The position numbers and the translations under genes were made by a program. Under the pieces are notes generated by a model. The model worked only from the letters and a program-made list of their open reading frames with translations, was not told the DNA's origin and ran no database searches. DNA of 26,165 nucleotides, taken from the NCBI GenBank assembly GCA_964478515.1, contig CAYZIL010000028.1, positions 1 through 26,165 of the forward strand. Reading direction: 5' to 3'. This document shows positions 1-8,700 of the stretch, in pieces; position 1 is the stretch's first letter; every line of letters starts with the position of its first letter. The stretch comes from HGM13233 sp964478515 (GTDB taxonomy: Bacteria; Bacillota; Clostridia; Oscillospirales; Ruminococcaceae).

Positions 1-1
1 A

Positions 2-289
2 TGTCCCGACAAAAGCTGGTGCGAAAACCGCCACTGCTCGCTTGAGCGCGGTTTGAGCGGCTGCTTTGAGTGTACCGCGCCGGACTGCCGCCGCGGTCTT
101 CTGGGCAAAATTAAGCCCTACGCTTTTACCGAGTTTGCCCGCCGCCGCGGCACCGCCGCGCTGCTCGCGTGCCTTGAGCAAAACGAAAAGCGCGGCGTCG
201 TCTACCACCGCGAGGGCATAACCGGAGATTACGACGATTTCGACGATGTTGAAACGCTGCTCGCGTTCATTGAAACCGGCGCGCGCTGA
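2..289 (+). CDS. DUF3795-type cysteine-rich protein, 3' part only
   Basis: The reading frame is open at the left edge, so only the last 95 residues are present; the internal GTG/ATG-like codons should not be taken as starts. Visible residues are rich in cysteine (CPDKSWC, HC, GCFEC, PDC) and followed by a KPYAF...ARRRG...LLACLEQNEKRGVVYH...GDYD segment. That layout, a Cys-rich half followed by a helical half with a conserved 'GVVYH...GDYD' stretch, is what I know from DUF3795 proteins of Clostridia. The cysteines probably bind metal (family inference). No function is established for the family. It is followed 60 bases later by a perfect terminator hairpin, so it ends its transcription unit. 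Confidence 0.7.
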   Translation, partial: CPDKSWCENRHCSLERGLSGCFECTAPDCRRGLLGKIKPYAFTEFARRRGTAALLACLEQNEKRGVVYHREGITGDYDDFDDVETLLAFIETGAR

Positions 290-351
290 ATATGTTTACA
301 ACCGCACTCACGCCCGAAGCGGCTCTTGCCTATTCCAAATAAGTTAAGACT

Positions 352-399
352 AAAAATGTTCTTGTGCTGCCTTCTCAGCACAAGAACATTTTTCTGCAA
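352..399 (+). terminator. Intrinsic terminator, 18-bp perfect stem, bidirectional
   Basis: Bases 352-369 and 376-393 are perfect reverse complements (AAAAATGTTCTTGTGCTG and its complement) around a 6-base loop. The A-run at the 5' foot and T-run at the 3' foot give a U-tail in both directions. It closes the DUF3795 gene on the + strand and could act as a backstop for leftward transcripts of the amino acid transporter operon. Confidence 0.85.
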
Positions 400-616
400 G
401 GGGCCGAAGAGACGTTCCGATTCGTTCCCGCGGTTTTCGACGCCTAAATAAATCTTCTACGACAAGAGCTAACCGGTTTGACCCCCTGTGAGTTTTGCGC
501 CTGCGGCGCGAAACTCATTATTGTTACTCGTGTTTTTGCGTTTTCATGAGCGCTAATCACACCCGCAAAGCGCACGGGGTTTGAACTCTTTTGTGCGGCA
601 TCACACTCAATGCTTA
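400..616. other. Intergenic stretch without a gene
   Basis: Between the DUF3795 gene and the transporter operon I see no credible coding sequence. It holds one imperfect hairpin (490-516, GAGTTT...AAACTC around a GCGCC/GGCGC core) without a U-tail. The short open frames here lack ribosome binding sites and have no recognisable protein features. Confidence 0.5.
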
Positions 617-621
617 AGCAG

Positions 622-661
622 AACACAAAACGCCCGCGGCAGGCAACACCTGCTGCGGGCG
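622..661 (-). terminator. Intrinsic terminator of the amino acid transporter operon
   Basis: CGCCCGC (631-637) pairs with GCGGGCG (655-661) and GCAGG (639-643) with CCTGC (649-653), with one internal mismatch and a CAACA loop. On the minus strand the hairpin is followed by TTTTGTGTTC (630-621). It starts 20 bases past the stop of the ATPase gene. Confidence 0.85.
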
Positions 662-680
662 CTAATTTATTGTCGGCGCT

Positions 681-1415
681 TTAGTTGGACAGTACCTTTG
701 AGAGAAATTCCCGCAAGCGCGGCGCGCGCGGCGCGGCGAATATTTCCTCCGGCGCGCCCTGCTCCAACAGACAGCCGCCGTCCATAAAAACAACGCGGTC
801 GGCCACAGAGCGGGCAAAGCCCATCTCGTGCGTGACCACTATCATCGTCATGCCGGCGGCGGCAAGCTCGCGCATGACGTCAAGAACCTCGCCTATCATT
901 TCGGGGTCGAGCGCCGAGGTCGGCTCGTCAAAAAGTATCTGCTTCGGTTCCATGCAAAGACAGCGGGCTATGGCCACGCGCTGGCGCTGACCGCCGCTGA
1001 GGCTGGCAGGGTACTCGTCGCGTTTGTCGGCAAGACCGACGCGCGCAAGCAGCGTTTCGCCGCGCTCGGCGGCTTGCTGCGGGCTAAGACCCAGCACGTT
1101 TACCGGCGCCAGCGTCAGGTTTTCCAGCACCGTCTTGTGCGGGAAAAGATTAAAATGCTGAAAAACAAAGCCTGTTTGTATGCGCAGTTTTTGCAGCTGC
1201 TGGTCGTTGTCAAAATCGACAGTCTCCCCGCCGACGCTGACGCTGCCCGCGTCGGGTATTTCCAGCCCGTTAATGCAGCGAATAAGCGTGCTTTTGCCCG
1301 AACCCGAGGGGCCTATTACGCACACCGTCTCGCCGTCGGCAACACTTAGCGACACATCACTAACCGCCAGGCACTTTTTGCCGAAGCTTTTGCTCACGTG
1401 CGACAGTTCAATCAC
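681..1415 (-). CDS. Polar amino acid ABC transporter, ATP-binding protein (GlnQ/ArtM/HisP type)
   Basis: This is the cytoplasmic ATPase that drives amino acid uptake with the permease and lipoprotein encoded just upstream. With the GTG start at 1415 it has 244 residues, the normal size for the family. Visible motifs are Walker A GPSGSGKST (about 35-43), Q-loop VFQHFNLFPH, signature LSGGQRQR (139-146), Walker B ILFDEPTSALD (160-170) and the switch histidine in VVTHEMGFA. The GTG start is chosen because VIELSHVSKSFG is the usual N-terminus and GGAGG lies 10 bases upstream; a longer in-frame ATG version would add 11 unconserved residues inside the permease. The start overlaps the permease stop by 8 bases, so translation is probably coupled. 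The substrate cannot be read from the ATPase. Confidence 0.95.
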   Translation of the reverse strand: MIELSHVSKSFGKKCLAVSDVSLSVADGETVCVIGPSGSGKSTLIRCINGLEIPDAGSVSVGGETVDFDNDQQLQKLRIQTGFVFQHFNLFPHKTVLENLTLAPVNVLGLSPQQAAERGETLLARVGLADKRDEYPASLSGGQRQRVAIARCLCMEPKQILFDEPTSALDPEMIGEVLDVMRELAAAGMTMIVVTHEMGFARSVADRVVFMDGGCLLEQGAPEEIFAAPRAPRLREFLSKVLSN

Positions 1416-2088
1416 TTTCGGCGAGCCTCCTTTCCAGTTTGCGGGCAAAGTAGGAAATGGTCAGCGTCATAACAAGGTACATACCGCTCGCCGCCGCCAT
1501 TGGCACAATGTAATTGTAAAAATGCGCGCCGAGCGTGCGCGCGCTCATCAGCAGCTCTACCGCGCCGATTGCCGACAGCAGCGAGCTGTCTTTTATAAGA
1601 GTTATAAATTCGTTGACCCAGGGGGGCACGACATGCTTGAAGGCCTGCGGCAGAATAACCAGCCGCATTCGCTGCACATAGCTCATGCCCAGCGCGGCAC
1701 TCGCCTCCCACTGCCCTTTGTCGACCGAATTAATGCCGGCACGAAACAGCTCGGCTGAATAAGCGCCGCTGTTTATGCCCACCGCAACCGCGCCGACAAC
1801 ATAGGCGTTGGGCAAAAATCCGCTGCCGGTTACGACCTTGACAAGCACCGGCAGTCCCAGCCAGACGAACCATATTTGCAGCAGCATCGGCGTGCCGCGA
1901 ATGACCTCAACGTACACGCTCGCTATGGCGCGCAGCAGGCGGTTTTTGCCTATTCTCGCCGCCGCCGTCAACACGCCGAGCACGGTACCGAGAACGAGCG
2001 CGGATGCCGCCACTACCAGCGACATCCCCGCTCCTTTAGCCATGAACAGCAAATTATCTGCGCTTAATATTCCGGCTATCGTCTTCAA
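1408..2088 (-). CDS. Polar amino acid ABC transporter, permease (HisM/GlnP type)
   Basis: A 226-residue inner-membrane permease with several hydrophobic segments (about 17-42, 60-80, 95-112, 160-180, 190-212). The EAA-type loop WEASAALGMSYVQRMRLVIL, which docks onto the ATPase, is followed by PQAFK. The IRGTPMLLQIWF stretch is typical of the HEQRo/glutamine/arginine permease family. The start is a TTG (2088) three bases after the receptor gene's stop, with GGGGA upstream; the next ATG is 15 codons in (2043) and would cut into the first conserved segment, so TTG is preferred but not certain. It is the middle gene of a receptor-permease-ATPase operon. A single permease gene suggests it works as a homodimer. 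Confidence 0.93.
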   Translation of the reverse strand: MKTIAGILSADNLLFMAKGAGMSLVVAASALVLGTVLGVLTAAARIGKNRLLRAIASVYVEVIRGTPMLLQIWFVWLGLPVLVKVVTGSGFLPNAYVVGAVAVGINSGAYSAELFRAGINSVDKGQWEASAALGMSYVQRMRLVILPQAFKHVVPPWVNEFITLIKDSSLLSAIGAVELLMSARTLGAHFYNYIVPMAAASGMYLVMTLTISYFARKLERRLAESD

Positions 2089-2091
2089 TTA

Positions 2092-2871
2092 TTACTGTCC
2101 CCACTCCTCGAGCAGCGCCGCGTAATCGTCGCTCGCTTTAAATTCAGCAATGGCGGCGTTGATTTCGTCCATCAGCAGCGTGTTGCCGTTGGCGGCTATC
2201 ATCATCACCGACTCGTCGAGCAGCGGCTCGTCAAGAACGGTAAAGTCGCCGGACTCGGCATAGTAGTTGGCAACCGCGACGTCGCAGACCACCGCGGCAA
2301 TACCGCCGCTTTTAAGCGACTCGAACAGCAGTCCGGCGTCGGTCTGAGTAATGACATTGTCCGCGCCGAAGGTCTCGGCCGCCGCGTCGGCGCCGGTGGT
2401 GCCCAGCTGGGCGCCTACCTTGGCTCCCTGCAATTCGTCAACACTGCTCACGCCGCTGTCGGCAGCTACCAGTACCACTTGCGCGCTGTCGACGTATGCG
2501 TCGCTGAAAAGCACGTCTCTTTCGGCGTCGTAGGTAAAGCCCGAGCAGCCAATATCGACCGTGCCTGTCTGCACAGCGGACACAATTGTGTCAAATTCCA
2601 TGGGCACGAGCTGAATCTCACAGCTGCCGTCGCCGATATAGGGCAGCAGCGCGTTGAGAAAGTCAACGTCAAAGCCGACAACGTTACCCTGCTCGTCGTA
2701 AGTTTCCATTGGCGGATAGTCGGGCGAAATACCCACCGTGATGACGCCGGCTGTGGCAAGCTGACTTTGGAAATCCGCTTCGGCGCCGTCGCCGTCGTCC
2801 TTTGTGCCGCCGCAGGCGGCAAGCACCAGTGCCATTACCAGGCACAGCAGCAATGCAGTAATTTTCTTCAT
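2092..2871 (-). CDS. Amino acid ABC transporter substrate-binding lipoprotein
   Basis: A 259-residue extracytoplasmic receptor (SBP_bac_3 family). The N-terminus MKKITALLLCLVMALVLAAC is a lipoprotein signal with lipobox LAAC, so Cys20 should be lipidated and tether the protein outside the membrane. The family fold is seen in ITVGISPDYPPMET, NVVGFDVDFLNALL and VGAQLGTTGADAA. The ATG at 2871 is preceded at 9 bases by AGGAG. A longer open frame reaching 3276 is rejected because it would bury the signal peptide and run through the promoter. The substrate is probably a polar or basic amino acid (family inference); an ArgR-like palindrome in the promoter would fit arginine but is weak evidence. Confidence 0.95.
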   Translation of the reverse strand: MKKITALLLCLVMALVLAACGGTKDDGDGAEADFQSQLATAGVITVGISPDYPPMETYDEQGNVVGFDVDFLNALLPYIGDGSCEIQLVPMEFDTIVSAVQTGTVDIGCSGFTYDAERDVLFSDAYVDSAQVVLVAADSGVSSVDELQGAKVGAQLGTTGADAAAETFGADNVITQTDAGLLFESLKSGGIAAVVCDVAVANYYAESGDFTVLDEPLLDESVMMIAANGNTLLMDEINAAIAEFKASDDYAALLEEWGQ

Positions 2872-2919
2872 GTTTTTTCTCTCCTCGTTTGATAAATATG
2901 CGTTTGATGACCGTCTATG

Positions 2920-2933
2920 TGCATAATTATACA
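2920..2933. promoter_or_regulatory. Possible operator palindrome over the -10 box (ArgR-box-like)
   Basis: TGCATAATTATACA fits the symmetric pattern TGnATwwwwATnCA of bacterial ARG boxes, and it covers the -10 of the transporter promoter. A repressor bound here would block RNA polymerase. AT-rich -10 regions produce such patterns by chance, so this is a suggestion only. Confidence 0.3.
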
Positions 2934-2953
2934 TATTTTCCGCCAATATGCAA
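2926..2953 (-). promoter_or_regulatory. Sigma-A promoter of the amino acid transporter operon
   Basis: On the minus strand TTGCAT (2953-2948), 16 bases, then a perfect TATAAT (2931-2926). The predicted start of transcription is near 2919, leaving about 48 bases of leader before the receptor ATG. Confidence 0.75.
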
Positions 2954-3004
2954 GTGATTTCGGTATCGAATATGCAACAAACATTGTCTCGCCACATCAA
3001 ACGA

Positions 3005-3027
3005 AGTTTGTGCAATGCGCACAAACT
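3005..3027. promoter_or_regulatory. Perfect 9-bp inverted repeat between divergent genes
   Basis: AGTTTGTGC and GCACAAACT flank a 5-base AATGC spacer. There is no U-tail in either direction, so it is not a terminator. It sits between the leftward transporter promoter and the rightward lipoprotein gene and may be an operator. Confidence 0.4.
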
Positions 3028-3172
3028 ACGACTGTGCGTCCTGTAAAACATGCCGGTAGCAGTGCTCATGAAGAAATTTCGGCCGCTCACTCGTTTTATT
3101 AATGCAACGACATCCGCGTCGGGCAAAAACGCGGTGCAGTGACGGCTTATGCTATTTGAAGGAGGCGGAACA

Positions 3173-3598
3173 ATGAGAAAGTGCGCGGCAGTATTGGCGG
3201 CGCTTATTCTGGCGCTGGCACTGTGTAGCTGCGGCGGTAATAGTGCGGCCGGCAGCGATTCCTTTGCCGTAAACATAGTTTGTCAAAGCGAGAACGTTTA
3301 TCAGATATTTTATTCCTGTTATATTGACGGCGAATATTTCGGCATGGGCGGGATGGCCGACCTCGACGGCAACAAGCTAAGCGCCGACTCGGAATTGCAG
3401 CTGGTATTCACGAAAGCTTACTTTGAGGGACTTGAAGACCCCAGCGGCTTTTCTCTGACTCTTTCTCCTTACGGTGAAAACGATACCAGTGAGATAGGTA
3501 CCTCCAACTGCGTATATATTTACGCGCAGTACGGTGAAAGCTACACCGTCGTCTTTTCCGGCGACGCCGAAAGCGGCTTTACCGCCGCGCTGCAATAA
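3173..3598 (+). CDS. Small lipoprotein of unknown function
   Basis: A 141-residue protein that I do not recognise. The N-terminus MRKCAAVLAALILALALCSC is a lipoprotein signal; the lipobox is LCSC, so the lipidated residue is the cysteine before GGN. The mature part begins with a low-complexity GNSAAGSD linker. It then appears to form a small beta-rich domain with regularly spaced aromatic and polar residues (VYQIFYSCYIDGEYFGMGGMADLDGN, in part) and a KAYFEGLEDPSGFSLTL stretch. ATG 3173 is chosen over an upstream in-frame start because GGAGG lies 7 bases before it and the signal peptide starts there. It has its own terminator and stands alone between two leftward operons. Confidence 0.8.
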   Translation: MRKCAAVLAALILALALCSCGGNSAAGSDSFAVNIVCQSENVYQIFYSCYIDGEYFGMGGMADLDGNKLSADSELQLVFTKAYFEGLEDPSGFSLTLSPYGENDTSEIGTSNCVYIYAQYGESYTVVFSGDAESGFTAALQ

Positions 3599-3630
3599 GT
3601 ACGGCGTCTGTTTTTTCGGCGCACAATATA

Positions 3631-3677
3631 GCAGCCGCCTCTACTGCGCGCAGTAGGGGCGGCTGCTTTGTTGTTTT
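3631..3677 (+). terminator. Intrinsic terminator of the small lipoprotein gene
   Basis: A 16-bp stem, bases 3631-3646 with 3651-3666 (one G-U pair), closed by a CGCG loop and followed by TTTGTTGTTTT. On the minus strand the tail is TATATTGTG, so weak service to the convergent Rrf2 gene is possible. Confidence 0.9.
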
Positions 3678-3689
3678 GAAAGACAGCGC

Positions 3690-4076
3690 TCACAAAAAGC
3701 GGTCAAAGGTGACCTCGCTGAGCTTGTCGGTAATTACTTGTGAAATGTCCGCGTAGACCTCGCGGAACATACACTCACACCGCTCGCAGCAGTGCGACTC
3801 GTCAAGACAGCGGCAGAGAATATACGGACCGTCGGTCGCGGAAATTACTTCGTTGAGATTTATCTGCGCCGGAGCGCGCGCCAGCTCGTAGCCGCCGCCG
3901 TGGCCCTTGTAGGAATTTACCAGCCCGGCAGCAACTAATTTGCGCAGTATCTTCAGCGTGAATCCCGGCGTCACCGCTGTGCGCTGCGCTATGGTCGCGG
4001 CGTCCAGCCGGCCGCCGGCGGCGGCCAGACAGTGGACTATGCGCACGGCGTTGTCCGCCTCCTGTGTTATTTTCAT
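3690..4076 (-). CDS. Rrf2-family transcription regulator, cysteine-rich
   Basis: A 128-residue DNA-binding regulator. The N-terminal winged helix shows the family pattern MKITQEADNAVRIV, LDAATIAQRTAVTPGFTLKILRKLVAAGLV and the wing YKGHGGGYELA. The C-terminal part carries six closely spaced cysteines (88, 90, 96, 97, 100, 102), where IscR/NsrR-type members hold an iron-sulfur cluster with three; a redox, iron or NO sensor is therefore likely (family inference). It starts 9 bases after the rpoD stop, with a short-spaced GAGGG before the ATG, so it should be cotranscribed with the primase and sigma factor genes. That location is unusual, since Rrf2 genes normally sit by iron-sulfur or stress genes. 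Which targets it controls cannot be told from here. Confidence 0.92.
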   Translation of the reverse strand: MKITQEADNAVRIVHCLAAAGGRLDAATIAQRTAVTPGFTLKILRKLVAAGLVNSYKGHGGGYELARAPAQINLNEVISATDGPYILCRCLDESHCCERCECMFREVYADISQVITDKLSEVTFDRFL

Positions 4077-4085
4077 CGCGCCCTC

Positions 4086-5168
<1,083 letters not shown>

Positions 5169-5215
5169 AATTTTCTCCTGTTTTGTGTTCTTTGTCTTTT
5201 ATGATATGCCCGCGG

Positions 5216-6970
5216 TCATTTGCCGGCACGTTTTGACTTGTTCTGCAACTGTTTCATCAGTTCATCCGGGTCGCTTTCGGCAATGGTGTTGCGGTCGGGC
5301 TGCGCGTGGCGCTGCGCAATGCGTTCGGCCAAAAACAGCGCGTCGCTCTCAGCCGCATTGACGCCCTCCATCTTCGCCATCCAGCCGGACAGCTGCGAAA
5401 AAATGTACTCGTCTATCTGCCCGCTGAGACTGTGGTAGCCGCTGTAGCTCCCCTGGGCGCACAGCCGGCACAGCGTCTCGTAAAGCGAACGCATACCGTC
5501 GTCGGCAATCTGTTCCGCCGGCAGCTTTTCCGCCACGGCGCGGCAATAGTCGGGGTTGCGACACAGCGTTGCCAGCAGCCGCTGGGTGTCAAAAAACTCA
5601 CCCATGTCGCCGCGCTCGCCCTTAAAGCCGCGGTATTCGCGCGTCAAGTTGCCGACAAGCTCGCGCTGCTGCTGCTTTTTGCGGCCGGCGTCGCGGTGCT
5701 TGCGGGCGCTTTCCACCTGCAGCAGCACCGCATCGCGGCTGACACCGGTCTGTTCGGCAAGCCGCGCGGCATAAATTTCGGTCTCAGTCGGGTTGTCCAG
5801 ACGCGCCAACTGTGTCGCGGCTGACTTCAGGTATTCAACCCGCCCCTGGTCACTGCTCAAATCGTACTGCCGCAAGGCGCGGTTAAGCTCGTACTCCACC
5901 GAGTTTTCCGAGCGCTCCAACAGCGTTTCGAATTGCAGTTGTCCGTGTTTTTTTATATATTCGTCCGGATCCTTGCAGTCGTCCATTTGCAGCACCCGCA
6001 CCAGCAAGCCGGTAGGTTTTAACTCCTCAATCGCCCTGCGGGTGGCGTTTTGACCGGGCCCGTCGGAGTCGTAACAAATTATTACTTCATCCGCGTACTG
6101 ACTCATCATGTGCGCCTGTTCGGCGGTCAGCGAAGTCCCCAGTGACGCCACTGCGTTGCCAAAACCTGCCTGGTGCAGCGATATTACGTCCATATAACCC
6201 TCGGCGAGCAGTAGCTGCCGCTGCGTGTTGGATTTGGCGAGATTCAGCGCGTACATCTGCCGGCTTTTTTTGTACACCAGCGTGTCGGAGGTATTGACAT
6301 ATTTCTGTTTGTCGTCCTCGTTTAGCCGGCGGCCGCCGAAGGCGACTATATTGCCGCGCAGGTCGATTATCGGGAACATTACCCGGTTGCGGAATACGTC
6401 GTAAAGTCCGTAGCGCCCCTTGCCGCACAAGTTGGCGGCGATCAAGTCGGCGTCGTAAAAGTTCGCCGCGTGCAGATGCTCCGCAAGCGCCGTCCAGTCG
6501 TCCGGCGCGTAGCCCAGACCGAAACGGCGAATGGTGTTGTCGCTGAGTTCACGCGAGCGCAGGTAGGCGCGCGCGGCCTTGCCGCGCTCGGAATTGAGCT
6601 GCTCGAAAAAGAACCGCGCCGCCGCCTTGTTGGCGGCCAAAATACTTATGCGTTGCTTGGACAGCCGGTCGTCCGTCGCGTCCGGAACAGTCATGCCGCA
6701 GCGCTCGGCAAGCAGCTTGACAGCGTCAACGTAGCCGAGATTCTGCTCGCGCTCCACAAAAGTAATTATGTCGCCGCCGACCTGACAGCCGAAGCAGTAA
6801 AACGACTTCGTGCCGGGATATACGGTGAAACTGCCGGTCTTTTCGTTGTGAAAAGGACACCGTCCCACAAAGTTGCGGCCGCGTTTTTTCAGCGCCACAC
6901 TCTGGCCGATAATCTCGACAATGTCGCAGCGCTCGTGCAGTTCATAAAGAAATTCTTCGGAAAGCGGCAA
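5216..6970 (-). CDS. dnaG: DNA primase DnaG
   Basis: Synthesises RNA primers for DNA replication at the fork. With the TTG start it is 584 residues. The N-terminal CHC2 zinc-binding domain has ligands Cys38, His41, Cys59 and Cys62 (CPFH...YCFGC). The catalytic core follows, with the RNA-polymerase-type basic motif around FRNRVMFPI and the TOPRIM elements LLLAEGYMDV and VIICYDSDGPG holding the acidic metal-binding residues. The C-terminal third should hold the helicase-interacting region and is less conserved. The start is the TTG at 6970: GGAGGTG lies 6 bases upstream and the protein then opens with PLSEEFLYELHERCDIVEII. A longer frame up to 7045 overlaps the preceding gene and would include the ribosome binding site. 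It lies 34 bases after the dNTPase gene and 47 before rpoD. Confidence 0.97.
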   Translation of the reverse strand: MPLSEEFLYELHERCDIVEIIGQSVALKKRGRNFVGRCPFHNEKTGSFTVYPGTKSFYCFGCQVGGDIITFVEREQNLGYVDAVKLLAERCGMTVPDATDDRLSKQRISILAANKAAARFFFEQLNSERGKAARAYLRSRELSDNTIRRFGLGYAPDDWTALAEHLHAANFYDADLIAANLCGKGRYGLYDVFRNRVMFPIIDLRGNIVAFGGRRLNEDDKQKYVNTSDTLVYKKSRQMYALNLAKSNTQRQLLLAEGYMDVISLHQAGFGNAVASLGTSLTAEQAHMMSQYADEVIICYDSDGPGQNATRRAIEELKPTGLLVRVLQMDDCKDPDEYIKKHGQLQFETLLERSENSVEYELNRALRQYDLSSDQGRVEYLKSAATQLARLDNPTETEIYAARLAEQTGVSRDAVLLQVESARKHRDAGRKKQQQRELVGNLTREYRGFKGERGDMGEFFDTQRLLATLCRNPDYCRAVAEKLPAEQIADDGMRSLYETLCRLCAQGSYSGYHSLSGQIDEYIFSQLSGWMAKMEGVNAAESDALFLAERIAQRHAQPDRNTIAESDPDELMKQLQNKSKRAGK

Positions 6971-7004
6971 GAGCCGCACCTCCTTTCGGCAGTGTCCGCG
7001 GCGC

Positions 7005-8000
7005 TCACACGAGCGTCCAGGACTTGGGAATAAAAAGCTCCTCAAAATGGTTTACGGCAAACACGTCGCTCATACCGGAAATGTAGTCGGCGGCGGCGCG
7101 TGCCGGCGACTCCTCACGCGCCGTGGCGCGGTAATCCTCCGGCAGCCGCTCGGGATGCTTGTTTGCATAATAGTAGAACAGCGCTTCTATCATGCCCTGT
7201 ACCTTGTATTCTTCCGACTTTGCGTCAGAGGAAAGGTAAAGATTGGCCATCATAAACGCGTGAAACTCGTCAAAGGCAGCTTGTATCTCGGGCGCGAACG
7301 ACATGTCGTCGCAGCCGCGCTCAACAAGGGACGTTATCAGCGTGGTTATCCGCCGCGATTTGCTGTCGCCGAGCACGCTGACGACGTTTTCGGGCAGCGT
7401 CAGCTCAATGCCGGCCGAGGTCGTGGCGTCCTCGTAGTCGTGGTTCAAATAGGCAATTTTGTCGCAGACGCGCACTATGCGCCCTTCGAGCGTCGCCGCT
7501 TGCGGGCCGCAGGTGTGGGTGCGAATGCCGTCTACTGTTTCGGCGCAGAGATTCAAGCCGCGGTGGTCGCGCTCAAGCTTTTCCACCACGCGCACGCTCT
7601 GCATATAGTGCGTAAAGCCCGGAAACACGCCCGCTATTGCCCGCTCGCCGGCGTGCCCAAACGGCGTGTGGCCCAAGTCGTGTCCCAGCGCGACAGCCTC
7701 GGTCAGGTCCTCGTTGAGACGCAGCGCCCGCGCCACAGTGCGGGATATTTGCGCGACTTCCAGAGTGTGGGTCAGCCTGGTGCGGTAATGGTCGCCTTCC
7801 GGCGACAAAAAGACCTGTGTTTTCTGTTTGAGACGGCGAAACGCCTTGCTGTGGATGATGCGGTCGCGGTCGCGGCTGTATTCCGTGCGCAGCTCGCAGG
7901 GCGGCTCGTACACGGCCCGTCCGGCGGTGCTGTCCGCAAAAGCGGCGCGCTCGCAGAGTATCAGGTGTTCGTTGTGCTCAATAGTTTGTCTTATATTCAA
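7005..8000 (-). CDS. dGTPase-like HD-domain deoxynucleotide triphosphohydrolase
   Basis: A 331-residue HD-superfamily protein of the Dgt family, expected to hydrolyse dNTPs to nucleoside and triphosphate and so influence the dNTP pool. The HD metal site is visible as the histidine in RTRLTHTLEVAQ, the pair in ALGHDLGHTPFGHAGE and a downstream aspartate in the NHDYEDA segment. DRDRIIHSKAFRRLKQKTQV is a conserved N-terminal signature. The start is the TTG at 8000 (NIRQTIEHNEHL): GGGGGAG lies 7 bases before it and homologues begin at the same place. The longer ATG-started frame to 8156 would overlap the yigZ-like gene. Placement just before dnaG and rpoD is the usual clostridial order. Substrate preference cannot be deduced. 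Confidence 0.93.
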   Translation of the reverse strand: MNIRQTIEHNEHLILCERAAFADSTAGRAVYEPPCELRTEYSRDRDRIIHSKAFRRLKQKTQVFLSPEGDHYRTRLTHTLEVAQISRTVARALRLNEDLTEAVALGHDLGHTPFGHAGERAIAGVFPGFTHYMQSVRVVEKLERDHRGLNLCAETVDGIRTHTCGPQAATLEGRIVRVCDKIAYLNHDYEDATTSAGIELTLPENVVSVLGDSKSRRITTLITSLVERGCDDMSFAPEIQAAFDEFHAFMMANLYLSSDAKSEEYKVQGMIEALFYYYANKHPERLPEDYRATAREESPARAAADYISGMSDVFAVNHFEELFIPKSWTLV

Positions 8001-8064
8001 CCGCTCACTCCCCCTCATATTATTAATACGCCGTCCGGTCGAAAAAACCTCTTTTTTCGCGCAA

Positions 8065-8700
8065 TCAGTCCGACGGCGGCAAAAAGGCGACATACTCCCG
8101 TGACAGTTCACAAAGCTCGGCACGCCCGCAGCTGATGTCGGCCGCCGCGCGGACAAAATCGGCGCAGACCGAAAGCGGCAGCGCCAGCTTCAGCACCACC
8201 TGTGCGGCAAAATCACTTGCCGTAAGCCGACCGCCCAACTGCAATATTTGTTTTTTCAGTGGCTCGTAGGCGCTGTAGTCGCACTTGACGCTCAGCAAGC
8301 GGCACTGCACCATGTGTGCCCTGCTTGCACCTGCTATCGCCAGACGCGCCGCGTCGCCGTAGGCGCGCACCAGCCCGCCCTTACCGAGCAGCGTGCCGCC
8401 GAAGTACCGCGTCACTGTCACCACTGCGTCGCTGAGCTGAGCGCCGCGCAGCGTCTCCAGCACCGGCAGTCCGGCCGTGCCGGCCGGCTCGCCGTCGTCG
8501 CTGTAGCGCGTCATATTGCCGCCGCGCAGCAAATAGGCGTAGACCGTATGGCTGGCGTCGCGGTGCTGCGCGCGCACCTGCTCAATATACTCTACCGCCT
8601 GTTTTTCCGTCGACAACGGGGCGCAGCGGGCAATAAAGCGGCTGTGTTTTTCCGTAAGTTCGGCGCGGTATTCTTTTTCCGGTGTGTAGTAGTCCATCAT
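8065..8700 (-). CDS. YigZ/IMPACT family protein (UPF0029)
   Basis: A 211-residue cytoplasmic protein. The N-terminal UPF0029 domain shows KHSRFIARCAPLSTEKQA, DASHTVYAYLLR, the signature SDDGEPAGTAGLPVLETLRG and VTRYFGGTLLGKGGLVRAYG in sequence. The C-terminal domain resembles an EF-G domain-V-like fold, as in E. coli YigZ. Members are related to eukaryotic IMPACT and are suspected to act on translation or as peptidases; no reaction is established. The ATG at 8700 overlaps the LysR stop in an ATGA arrangement, so the two are translationally coupled. A 64-base gap with only a weak A/T hairpin (8040-8059) separates it from the dNTPase gene, so the transcript probably continues. Confidence 0.92.
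   Translation of the reverse strand: MMDYYTPEKEYRAELTEKHSRFIARCAPLSTEKQAVEYIEQVRAQHRDASHTVYAYLLRGGNMTRYSDDGEPAGTAGLPVLETLRGAQLSDAVVTVTRYFGGTLLGKGGLVRAYGDAARLAIAGASRAHMVQCRLLSVKCDYSAYEPLKKQILQLGGRLTASDFAAQVVLKLALPLSVCADFVRAAADISCGRAELCELSREYVAFLPPSD

Larger units (their letters stand above)
2886..3003. repeat. Short repeats around the transporter promoter
   Basis: AATATGCAA occurs at 2945-2953 and 2969-2977, 24 bases apart, the first copy containing the -35 box. CGTTTGAT occurs at 2886-2893 and 2901-2908, and its 9-base extended form CGTTTGATG (2901-2909) recurs inverted at 2995-3003, so copies flank the promoter on both sides. These are candidate regulator sites. Confidence 0.4.

Noticed and set aside
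292..342. 16-codon open frame after the DUF3795 gene
   Set aside because: Too short, no ribosome binding site, and no supporting feature.
560..600. tRNA-like T-arm (GGGGTTTGAACTC)
   Set aside because: No acceptor stem, anticodon arm or D arm can be folded around it.
444..787. Small open frames on both strands left of the transporter operon
   Set aside because: They cross the operon terminator and the end of the ATPase gene and have no ribosome binding site or known domain.
2872..3276. In-frame upward extension of the receptor lipoprotein gene
   Set aside because: It would place 135 residues before a perfect lipoprotein signal and run across the promoter and repeats; the ATG at 2871 has a good ribosome binding site.
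8001..8156. Longer ATG start for the dNTPase gene
   Set aside because: Overlaps the yigZ-like gene by about 90 bases and adds residues unlike the family; the TTG at 8000 has GGGGGAG at 7 bases.
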